Below, piece after piece: positions 6,073 through 13,400 of a stretch of DNA of 42,944 nucleotides (its first letter is position 1; the number at the start of each line of letters is the position of its first letter). Source of the stretch: a virus; IMG/VR virus record IMGVR_UViG_3300046785_000125, positions 1-42,944 of that record. One strand, given 5' to 3'. The translations under genes were made by a program, and so were the position numbers. The notes beneath the pieces were generated by a model, which had not been told where the DNA came from, did no database searches, and worked only from the letters and a program-made list of their open reading frames with translations.

Positions 6073-7040
6073 TGGGATTATTTGATGAAAGAATAGCGTA
6101 TAAACCTTTTGAATATCCTGATTATTATACAGAAGGTTGGTTAAAACAAGCACAGGCATTTTGGTTACATACAGAGATCTCAATGCAAAGTGATATTAAA
6201 GATTGGAAAGAAAAACTAAATGACAAAGAGAAGAACTTGGTTGGAAACATATTACTCGGCTTCGCGCAAACAGAATGCGCCGTCTCGGATTATTGGACGC
6301 AGAAGGTTGTCGGGTGGTTTCCTAAACACGAAATACAACAGATGGCAATGATGTTTGGCTCGCAAGAGACAGTACACGCGATTGCTTATAGCTATTTAAA
6401 TGAAACACTAAACTTAGAAGACTATGAAGCGTTTTTACATGAACCAGCAACCGCTGGACGTTTTGATAACCTGGTTGCTTATGACGGCACTAGCCAGCAG
6501 GGCATTGGTAGAAGTTTGGCTATATTTTCCGCCTTCGCAGAGGGTGTTAGTTTATACAGTGCTTTTGCTGTGTTATATAGTTTTCAATTACGTAATCTTC
6601 TCAAAGGTATCGGACAACAAATGAAATGGTCTGTAAGAGACGAGTCGTTACACAGTAAAATGGGTTGTAAACTTTTTCGCGATATGTGCAGTGAAAATGA
6701 TCAATTATTGCATTTATGTCGAGAAGACATAGTAAAAGCTGCGGAAACTATGATAAAGCTTGAAACTAAATATATAGATAAAATGTTTGAAGCTGGAGAC
6801 GTAGAAGGTATAAAAGCTAATGATCTTAAACATTTTATAAAAAAGAGAACAAATGAAAAACTGGTTGAACTTGGTTACATTGACCTTGGCTCGTACTTCG
6901 CATATGACAAAGATGCAGCGTCTAATCTTGATTGGTTCTATCATCTTACCGGCGGGGTCACTCATACTGATTTTTTCGCAATACGGCCGACAGATTATTC
7001 GAAAGCTAACGAAGGCGAAGACTTCGACGACATTTGGTAA
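6072..7040 (+). CDS. nrdB: Class I ribonucleotide reductase, beta subunit (R2)
   Basis: Small subunit of aerobic ribonucleotide reductase (322 aa), which holds the metal centre and radical. Ligands can be traced: Glu35 (WLHTEIS), Glu99 and His102 in SQETVHAIAY, Glu157 in FAEGVSLY, and Glu191 and His194 in RDESLH. Tyr106, seven residues after Glu99, matches E. coli radical Tyr122, so a tyrosyl radical is expected. The C-terminal acidic tail EGEDFDDIW fits the peptide that docks to the alpha subunit. It converts ribonucleotides to deoxyribonucleotides together with NrdA downstream. GC content is about 45% over 6241-6540 but near 28% at 6721-6840, a marked internal contrast. Confidence 0.97.
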   Translation: MGLFDERIAYKPFEYPDYYTEGWLKQAQAFWLHTEISMQSDIKDWKEKLNDKEKNLVGNILLGFAQTECAVSDYWTQKVVGWFPKHEIQQMAMMFGSQETVHAIAYSYLNETLNLEDYEAFLHEPATAGRFDNLVAYDGTSQQGIGRSLAIFSAFAEGVSLYSAFAVLYSFQLRNLLKGIGQQMKWSVRDESLHSKMGCKLFRDMCSENDQLLHLCREDIVKAAETMIKLETKYIDKMFEAGDVEGIKANDLKHFIKKRTNEKLVELGYIDLGSYFAYDKDAASNLDWFYHLTGGVTHTDFFAIRPTDYSKANEGEDFDDIW

Positions 7041-7075
7041 TATAATAACTGAAAAAGAAATATTTGAACAATTAT

Positions 7076-7288
7076 ATGAAAGAACAAGCATTAATACAGA
7101 TGAAAAACAAGATAGAGACATTGGGATCAGTAGTGCAAACGCTAATGATAGAAATGGATCGTCTAAAGACTTTATCTTTTGGAACTAGTAAAATAATTAA
7201 AAACATGCCAGATTATGAAGAAGCAATCAACAAGCTTAAAACGCAAGCTGCTGAAGAAGCTAGTACAGAGGCGGAGACTGAAAGCTGA
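7076..7288 (+). CDS. Hypothetical coiled-coil protein between nrdB and nrdA, 70 aa
   Basis: A small protein lying between the two reductase subunits. I prefer the ATG at 7076 to an in-frame TTG at 7064. The sequence is helical with heptad-like hydrophobic spacing (IETLGSVVQTLMIEMDRLKTL) and ends in an acidic Ala/Glu/Thr tail. No thioredoxin or glutaredoxin CxxC motif is present, so it is not the reductase's electron donor. Co-location with nrdB and nrdA may mean a regulatory or scaffolding role, or only insertion of an unrelated small gene. Confidence 0.55.
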   Translation: MKEQALIQMKNKIETLGSVVQTLMIEMDRLKTLSFGTSKIIKNMPDYEEAINKLKTQAAEEASTEAETES

Positions 7289-7481
7289 GGAACGTCTAGC
7301 AATTAGAATAGGTTACATGGGCAGTGGTTTTTTAATTGCTGCTCAATGGACTATACGGCCTGAGTTATACATACTAGGCTTTATATGCGTTGTGGTTCAA
7401 ACGTCATATAGAAAACAATGGAACCTTGTAGCGCTTAATATTAATGGGCTTATTGCCTGGATAACACACTTACTTATATAA
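7215..7481 (+). CDS. Small membrane protein, two hydrophobic segments
   Basis: Predicted membrane protein of up to 88 aa; the true start is uncertain because the ORF overlaps the upstream gene by 74 bases, and an internal ATG at 7317 would give a 54-aa form. Two hydrophobic stretches are clear: GSGFLIAAQWTI and LYILGFICVVVQT, followed by a third weaker one (LVALNINGLIAWITHLLI). A basic N-terminus precedes them, consistent with the positive-inside rule. Its stop overlaps the nrdA start (TAATG), so the two are coupled. Unknown function; a membrane anchor or early lysis/exclusion factor are possible but unsupported. Confidence 0.55.
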   Translation: MKKQSTSLKRKLLKKLVQRRRLKAEERLAIRIGYMGSGFLIAAQWTIRPELYILGFICVVVQTSYRKQWNLVALNINGLIAWITHLLI

Positions 7482-9202
7482 TGTGGAATGAAAACTGGAA
7501 AAAAGGTAAAGATTACCCTACGTGGGGTAATAACGATGTATACAAGAAAACTATATCCGGGGGATATTTACTCGACAACGAGTCACCGAGAGAAGCTTAC
7601 ATGCGGGTTGCTAAAACAGTTGCTCGTAGATTATATAAGCCGGAAATGGCGGAAACTTTCTTCGAATACATATGGAATGGTTGGCTATGTCTCGCTAGCC
7701 CGGTATTATCTAATACAGGTACTGATCGTGGCTTGCCTATTAGCTGTTTCGGTATTGATGTGGCTGATTCGATACAAGATATAGGACAAAAAAACTTAGA
7801 GATGATGCTACTCGCTAAGCACGGCGGTGGAGTTGGTATCGGAGTTAATATGATAAGACCCGCTGGCGCTAAAATAACAGGAAATGGAACATCAGACGGA
7901 GTCGTCCCGTTCTGCAAGATATACGACTCAACAATTCTTGCAACTAATCAAGGATCTGTCAGAAGAGGAGCTGCTTCAGTTAACATTAACATTGAGCACG
8001 ACGATTTTGAAGAGTGGCTTGAAATACGAGAACCTAAAGGAGACGTTAATAGACAGTCGCTTAATCTTCATCAGTGCGCAGTTGTTGGTGACAAGTTTAT
8101 GCGAAAGCTTGAACAAGGAGATAAGGAGGCTAGAAATAGATGGAGTAAATTACTTAGAAAACGAAAAGCAACTGGAGAACCGTATGTATTATTTAAAGGA
8201 AACACTAACAAATCAAATCCAAAAGCATATAAAGAAAATGGACTAAAAGTTCATATGACAAACATATGTTCTGAGATTACTCTACACACTGATGAAAATC
8301 ATAGTTTTGTTTGCTGTTTATCATCATTAAATTTAGCAAAATATGAAGAATGGAAAGGTACAAATCTTATATACGACGCCACTTGGTTTCTTGATGGCGT
8401 TATGGAGGAATTTATTCAAAGAGCCAAAGGACTTAGAGGTTTTGAAAATGCCGTTCGTAGTGCTACAAAAGGAAGAGCACTTGGGTTGGGCGTACTTGGA
8501 TGGCACACTTATCTCCAAGAGTTGGGTATTCCTTTTGAAGGTTTACTTGCTCAGTTTGAAACTAGGAAAATATTTTCGCAGATTAAAATCGAAAGTGAAA
8601 GAGCTTCCAGAGATCTTGCTGAAATTTATGGCGAGCCTTTGTGGTGTGCTGGTACTGGTTATCGCAATACTCACCTTCGCGCTATTGCTCCCACTGTTTC
8701 TAATAGCAAGCTTTCGGGTAATGTATCTCCGGGCATAGAACCATGGGCCGCAAACGTATTTACAGAGCAATCAGCTAAAGGAACGTTTATAAGAAAAAAT
8801 CCTACGTTACTAAAACTATTAAGAAAACTTAAAATTAATACTAATGAAACATGGGATAAAATACTCGCGGATGGCGGTAGCGTTCAAGGTTTATCTGAGC
8901 TTGATGACGTTACTGTGGGATCACACGAAATACCTGCGAAAGAAGTATTTAAGACGTTTAAAGAAATAAACCAACTAGAACTAGTAAATCAAGCTGGTAT
9001 TCGTCAGCAATACATAGATCAGTCGGTTAGTTTAAATCTCGCATTTCCTAGTGTAGCATCACCTAAATGGATTAATCAAGTGCATATGCAAGCTTGGAAA
9101 AACGGTATTAAGACTTTATATTATACTAGAACAGAAAGTGTTCTACGTGGAGATATTGCACAGCAAGCGATGAGTGAAGATTGTCTTGCGTGTGATGGTT
9201 AG
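7481..9202 (+). CDS. nrdA: Class I ribonucleotide reductase, alpha subunit (R1)
   Basis: Catalytic subunit, 573 aa, short compared with E. coli NrdA (761 aa). Active-site residues are present: Cys89 in PISCFGI (E. coli Cys225), Asn261-x-Cys263-x-Glu265 in TNICSEI (Asn437/Cys439/Glu441), Cys278 in VCCLSSLNL (Cys462), the radical-transfer pair Tyr547-Tyr548 in TLYYTR, and the C-terminal shuttle Cys568-x2-Cys571 in CLACDG. The sequence begins right at the catalytic barrel with no N-terminal ATP-cone, so dATP overall-activity feedback should be absent; that would favour a high dNTP supply during infection. GC is raised over about 7561-7980 (near 44% by hand count) and falls to about 27% by 8221-8280. 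Confidence 0.97.
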   Translation: MWNENWKKGKDYPTWGNNDVYKKTISGGYLLDNESPREAYMRVAKTVARRLYKPEMAETFFEYIWNGWLCLASPVLSNTGTDRGLPISCFGIDVADSIQDIGQKNLEMMLLAKHGGGVGIGVNMIRPAGAKITGNGTSDGVVPFCKIYDSTILATNQGSVRRGAASVNINIEHDDFEEWLEIREPKGDVNRQSLNLHQCAVVGDKFMRKLEQGDKEARNRWSKLLRKRKATGEPYVLFKGNTNKSNPKAYKENGLKVHMTNICSEITLHTDENHSFVCCLSSLNLAKYEEWKGTNLIYDATWFLDGVMEEFIQRAKGLRGFENAVRSATKGRALGLGVLGWHTYLQELGIPFEGLLAQFETRKIFSQIKIESERASRDLAEIYGEPLWCAGTGYRNTHLRAIAPTVSNSKLSGNVSPGIEPWAANVFTEQSAKGTFIRKNPTLLKLLRKLKINTNETWDKILADGGSVQGLSELDDVTVGSHEIPAKEVFKTFKEINQLELVNQAGIRQQYIDQSVSLNLAFPSVASPKWINQVHMQAWKNGIKTLYYTRTESVLRGDIAQQAMSEDCLACDG

Positions 9203-9223
9203 TTGTTTAGTTAGTTAGAAAGA

Positions 9224-9251
9224 GGGTGCTGGAAACGGCGCCCTTTTTTTT
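9224..9251 (+). terminator. Rho-independent terminator after nrdA
   Basis: An eight-pair stem (arms 9224-9231 and 9236-9243, including two G-U pairs) closes a GAAA tetraloop of the GNRA type and is followed by eight T residues (9244-9251). It stands 21 bases after the nrdA stop and is oriented for rightward transcription. The amidase gene ends inside the T-run, so this is the meeting point of the convergent blocks. On the opposite strand the stem is followed only by a short T-rich stretch, so it should work less well leftward. Confidence 0.9.
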
Positions 9252-9675
9252 ATATATTACAGTATTCTTTATTAGCGTCAAAGCACGGGCAACTTTTAGC
9301 AGCAAACTCGTTGTGACCGTGTATTGTAGCGCTTGAATGCATTTTTTTTAGTGTTTTTAGCAGCAATAACAAACTTTCCTTTTGTTCAGGTGTTCTAGTA
9401 TCTTTAGCAATCCATTTACCATTAGAACCGCGTTCTGATTCAACGCCTCCAATATAACAAATTCCTATAGAATTTTCGTTTTCACCTTTAACATGAGCGC
9501 CTTGTTTGTATATGCTACGGCCGTACTCTATAGTACCATCCAATAAAACTACATAGTGATAACCTATGCCATTCCAGCCTCTTTTTAAATGCCACCTATT
9601 TATTTCAGCTGCATCTAATTCTCTACCTTCTTGTGTTGCAGAACAGTGAACTATTATCTTATTTATCGATCTCAT
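9250..9675 (-). CDS. N-acetylmuramoyl-L-alanine amidase (T7 lysozyme-like endolysin)
   Basis: Amidase_2-family endolysin of 141 aa, cleaving the bond between the glycan chain and the peptide in peptidoglycan for lysis. Zinc ligands are His10 (IIVHCSAT), His121 (HGHNEF) and Cys129 (KSCPC), with Lys127 and the GYHYVV tyrosine matching the T7 gp3.5 catalytic pair. The spacings His-6-Lys-2-Cys equal those of T7 lysozyme. I chose the start at 9675 because the family begins a few residues before the IIVH strand; the longer frame to 9714 only adds an unmatched 13-residue extension overlapping the holin. No signal peptide is seen, so export needs a holin. Confidence 0.93.
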   Translation of the reverse strand: MRSINKIIVHCSATQEGRELDAAEINRWHLKRGWNGIGYHYVVLLDGTIEYGRSIYKQGAHVKGENENSIGICYIGGVESERGSNGKWIAKDTRTPEQKESLLLLLKTLKKMHSSATIHGHNEFAAKSCPCFDANKEYCNI

Positions 9676-9823
9676 CTTTTTTAATGTTAATCCATTTGGA
9701 AATAGTGTAACCAATAGTTATTACTAATAATATAATTTTCAAACCGTCTTCTATATGTGTAAAGGTTGTAACACCTAGAGTGCTAGCATTTAAAGTGTAT
9801 AATTTAATATCTGATATACTCAT
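9659..9823 (-). CDS. Putative holin, single transmembrane segment, 54 aa
   Basis: Small protein with one clear hydrophobic segment, GLKIILLVITIGYTISKWI, followed by a charged C-terminal tail (NIKKDEIDK). It overlaps the amidase start by 17 bases and sits directly upstream in the same transcript. A small membrane protein next to an endolysin without a signal sequence is the usual holin arrangement. The start at 9823 was chosen because it follows the upstream stop by four bases; the longer frame to 9916 would overlap the preceding gene by about 90 bases. There is no family signature, so holin is inferred from size, topology and position. Confidence 0.65.
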   Translation of the reverse strand: MSISDIKLYTLNASTLGVTTFTHIEDGLKIILLVITIGYTISKWINIKKDEIDK

Positions 9824-9827
9824 TTTG

Positions 9828-10175
9828 TTATTCGCCGCAAGGCTTTCCTGTTTTAACGTTAATCCAATTTTCATTTTCAAACCAATCGCGTAATGTAGCT
9901 CCTTTTTTACGAGCACCTTTTACATTTGATTTACTTGATCTTTTTTGATTTCCTTTAGAAGCTGCAGACTCTTTAGCTGATATTACTTTTTTTCTTTCAG
10001 CAGCACTCATTGATTTTACTTTAGAAGAAGGTAAACAAACTTTTCTAGTGCCACCTCCTTTTGGTTTTTTTAGAGCAGAAGAAGATTTTCTACAACTACC
10101 TTTTTCTCCGGGTTTTGTTCCAGGAACTCTTTCATATCCGCTCCAGCAAGGAAATGGTGATTGTTTGTAAGCCAT
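9828..10175 (-). CDS. Small basic Cys-containing protein, DUF5872-like C-terminus
   Basis: A 115-aa strongly basic protein. It has an N-terminal Pro/Gly/Cys-rich part (FPCWSGYERVPGTKPGEKG), a Lys/Ser/Ala-rich low-complexity middle (residues about 45-90), and the C-terminal signature TLRDWFENENWINVKTGKPCG. The last element resembles the DUF5872-type short domain found in phages and some large viruses, as I remember it; this was not checked by search. The composition (many Lys and Arg, SKGNQKRSSKSN) suggests nucleic acid binding or packaging of DNA in the virion. It shares a TAATG overlap with the following basic gene and precedes the lysis pair. Confidence 0.6.
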   Translation of the reverse strand: MAYKQSPFPCWSGYERVPGTKPGEKGSCRKSSSALKKPKGGGTRKVCLPSSKVKSMSAAERKKVISAKESAASKGNQKRSSKSNVKGARKKGATLRDWFENENWINVKTGKPCGE

Positions 10176-10432
10176 TACTTTTTGTTTTTGCTTTTATTAC
10201 CCCAGTTAGCAGCACCTACTTTTCTACACTTAGTTAAAGCTCCACTAGCATAAGCAGATGGCCATACGTCATACCTAGCTCTAACTTTATGGTAACACGC
10301 ATCTTTTTCTCCTTTTTTCTTAGCTATACTTATTGGCCCTCCAGATCCGTCAGCTTTTAAAGTAACTTCTTGGTTTAAAGGAAAACTTTTAGACATAGAG
10401 TCTTTTACTATTTTAGTTATTGGTTTATTCAT
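10175..10432 (-). CDS. Small basic protein with conserved CYHKVRARYDVWPSAYASG motif
   Basis: An 85-aa basic protein whose core, CYHKVRARYDVWPSAYASG followed by ALTKCRKVGAANWG, is a motif I associate with small proteins of marine phages and large viruses. Two cysteines flank a Trp-Pro-Ser-Ala-Tyr-Ala-Ser-Gly segment, and the C-terminus is NKSKNKK. It overlaps the neighbouring basic protein by one base (TAATG), and the two may work as a pair. The location after the giant ejection protein and before the lysis genes suggests a minor virion or DNA-associated protein. Function unknown. Confidence 0.6.
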   Translation of the reverse strand: MNKPITKIVKDSMSKSFPLNQEVTLKADGSGGPISIAKKKGEKDACYHKVRARYDVWPSAYASGALTKCRKVGAANWGNKSKNKK

Positions 10433-10435
10433 TTT

Positions 10436-13400
10436 TTAAAATTTTACTTTTTTTAACCTACTTCTTCTAAACTTATTTGTTTTTTTCTTTTTGGTTTGTT
10501 TTTCTTCTTTCATTCCTAACTGCCAATCTTGCCAACCAAGTAGCAATGAAACTCTTTCCCAATATTCAACATCTTCTTGTAAAGCAGCGTTTATGTTTTC
10601 TACTTTAGTTAAAAGTCTATCTACAGGTATGTTAGTAACACCTTCTGTTATTCTTAATGTACCTGAAATAGCTGGATTATCTATAGAAAATCCTTTTTCT
10701 ATTATATCAGACATACTAGTAAAACTAAATTCTTTTAATCCACCAGCTATTTTTCTGTATTTAGAAGAAAGAGGAGGTGATATATTTAGTAAAGCTGTTG
10801 CTGCTTTTTCATATTCAGGCCTGTCTTTTTTACCTTCAGTATATATTTTAATAGCAGCATCTTTAACTCCACTAGTTATAGCGCCGTACATGCCCATACC
10901 TCTTAATAAAGAGTTAGCCATACCGTTTGCCATGTTTATAGTTTTATCGTCTGTAACACCTTCATCGTCTCCAAACGCAACAGCAAAAAGAGCTTGTTGA
11001 AGAGCATTAAATAATACATTTTGAGCAAATGTATAATATACTATTTTAGATATATTAGACTTAGCATCTCCTCTACCGTTTTTAAGATCAAGAGCGGCTT
11101 TTTTTATTATTCTAGCATACTGACTAGGTGTGTTGGCAAAAGCTAGCACTAATCTACCTAAAGGTCCAGCTTGCTGTTGACTAATCATATCAGGTCTTGA
11201 TGACTGTTGAGAAACTTCAGCTAACTCTCTAAAATCTTTAAAAGCTTTATTTGCTGCTTCTTGTTTTGTGTATAGCAAATTACCATCAACGTCTTTTTGT
11301 TTTTCGTAGGTTTTAATTCTATTTCTATAAAAAGTAGCACCTCCAGAAGCAATAGCAAAACTATCAGCAAGTTGAGTTGGTGTAAAACCAAATTTTAACA
11401 AACCATTTATAACACCTCTTACTCCTCCTTTTTTAGCCATATTAGCTATATCAGCTTCATTTACATTTATTTTTAAACCGCTTCTTCTATCTACTAGAAA
11501 ATCAGAGTTAAATAAATCTTTAAAGTCTTTCCAGTATTGAGGTTGATTAGCAAATGCTTTACCTGCTTTAAATATATTGTTGTCAGATAAGTTTATAAAG
11601 TTTGTAGCAGAAAGTGTCTGTAAAACTGCCGATCTAGTATTAAAAAACATCACAGCACCTACAGAACCGTTTAACCAGTCTGACAATCTAGCGGTGTAAG
11701 TATCAGTTCCATAAGTTCTGTTTCTACCTGTTTTCATTCTTAAAAGCATGTTTTCAAGAGCTTTTCTATACTTAATACCATAAGCAGCTTGAAGCTTGTT
11801 TAAATTTTGTTCTGAAAAAAGTATATCAACATTGTCTTGCCACTTTTGCAAATACTTAGATCTTTTTGTTGTGTTTAAGCCTTCTAGTAAATCTGTAGTT
11901 ATACTTCCTGTTAACCAGTTGTTAGACGGTTTAGCATATGCATCGCCTTTATTTATTTGTATTAATTTATTAGCAAACTTTATTAAATCAGGGTTTTTAT
12001 TAAATTCTTGTAAAATTGTTTTAAAATCACCTTTTGAAAGACCTGGAATATCCATTCCTTGCTTAGCCCATATATATGTTCTTATGCCTTGCTCTTTTGT
12101 GAAACCGGTAGTACCTAATTCTTTTCTTAAATTTTTAGGAACAATACCAAGCTGTTCTTTTATTATTTTATAATCTTTAGTTATTGATCTTCTTTCTTTA
12201 GTTATAGCATCAACACCTCTTGCGTAAGGATCAATTAAATTTCTTTTATAAAAAGCTAAATCTTTATCACCTTGTTTTCCTTTTCCTACCGTTTTATATA
12301 ATAAGCCTAAAAAATCTTCTGCTCCTGGAGCTATAAAAAAGTCAAACCTTCCTTTTCCTTTACCCATTAATTGAGCTCTAACTGGTGAAATTTCAGAACT
12401 AGAACTAATGCCTGTTTTTCTTTCTATTATGTCATTAAATTCCTTGTTTATATCTATAGAAGCTTTTGTTCCATCTTTAAAAAATGTTAAATTATGATTA
12501 ACCATTTCTTGTTGAACAGCTTTTTTCTGCTCAAAATTCAATTTAAAGTAATCACTAACTTCAAAAAGTGCTGAAGAAACAACATCCCGCATTTCAAATA
12601 CGTCAAATTTTTTCATGTCTTCAAGATTTCTTTCTAAATCTATAGAAAATTTAGCATCTCTTACAACTTTATCTACAGCTAAAGCATCATCTAAAACCCA
12701 TGTGTTAGGATTTTCTACGTAGTTTTTAAAATCTACTAATTTGTTTTTATTATTTACTATAAATACTTGTCCGCTTTTAATCTTACTTCTAACACCTGGG
12801 GCTAATAATCTCAGTATACCGACACTAGTACTTGAAGCCATAGAGCTGTCTAAAATTTTTCTAAAAGACTTTGGTACTAACATCGCTCTGCTTTCTATAA
12901 AAGTATTTTTGTTTAAAAGTATATTGTCTAATGCTTTTATACCTGTCGACTGCGTAGCTGTGTCTAAGTGCTCTAAATAATATTCTCCTCTTCCTGTAAC
13001 TCCACCAACAATTTTAGCTAAAGCTTTTTCTCCATAATGTATTGAAGATGTTGATCCAGCTAACTGAACCATATATCTTAAAGCCGCTAATCTTTCTTTG
13101 CTACCTTTAGGTGTAGAATTAACAAAATCAATTTTTAAACTATTTATTAAATTTAAAGCTATAGATCTAGCATCATTATTTTTTTTATCAGTAGCAGCTT
13201 TTTTAATTATTTCTTTTTGTTTTAAAGAAGATACACCTTTTAAATTTTTTCTTAAAGTTTTATTTCTAGAACTACTTATTGCTTGCAGTTTTTTATCACC
13301 AATTTTTTCTTTTAATTGTTTTATTAAATCTTTAGTGTTTTTAGAATACAAGCTTGTGTCAACTTGTGAGTCTAGATAAATGTTTAATAAATCTGTATGT

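Noticed and set aside
6853-7188. 111-aa frame across the nrdB 3' end
   Set aside because: Out of frame with nrdB's conserved C-terminus and overlapping it; shows no domain and no neighbour-type start.
7597-7917. Antisense frame of 106 aa opposite nrdA
   Set aside because: Lies within the GC island of nrdA, antisense to conserved catalytic sequence; no independent support.
9676-9714. Longer amidase start
   Set aside because: The extra 13 residues do not match the family and the shorter start keeps the usual few residues before the IIVH strand.
10491-11000. 169-aa rightward open frame opposite the giant ejection gene
   Set aside because: Hydrophobic, Ser-rich composition is the mirror of Lys/Glu-rich coding on the other strand; no start context or family match.
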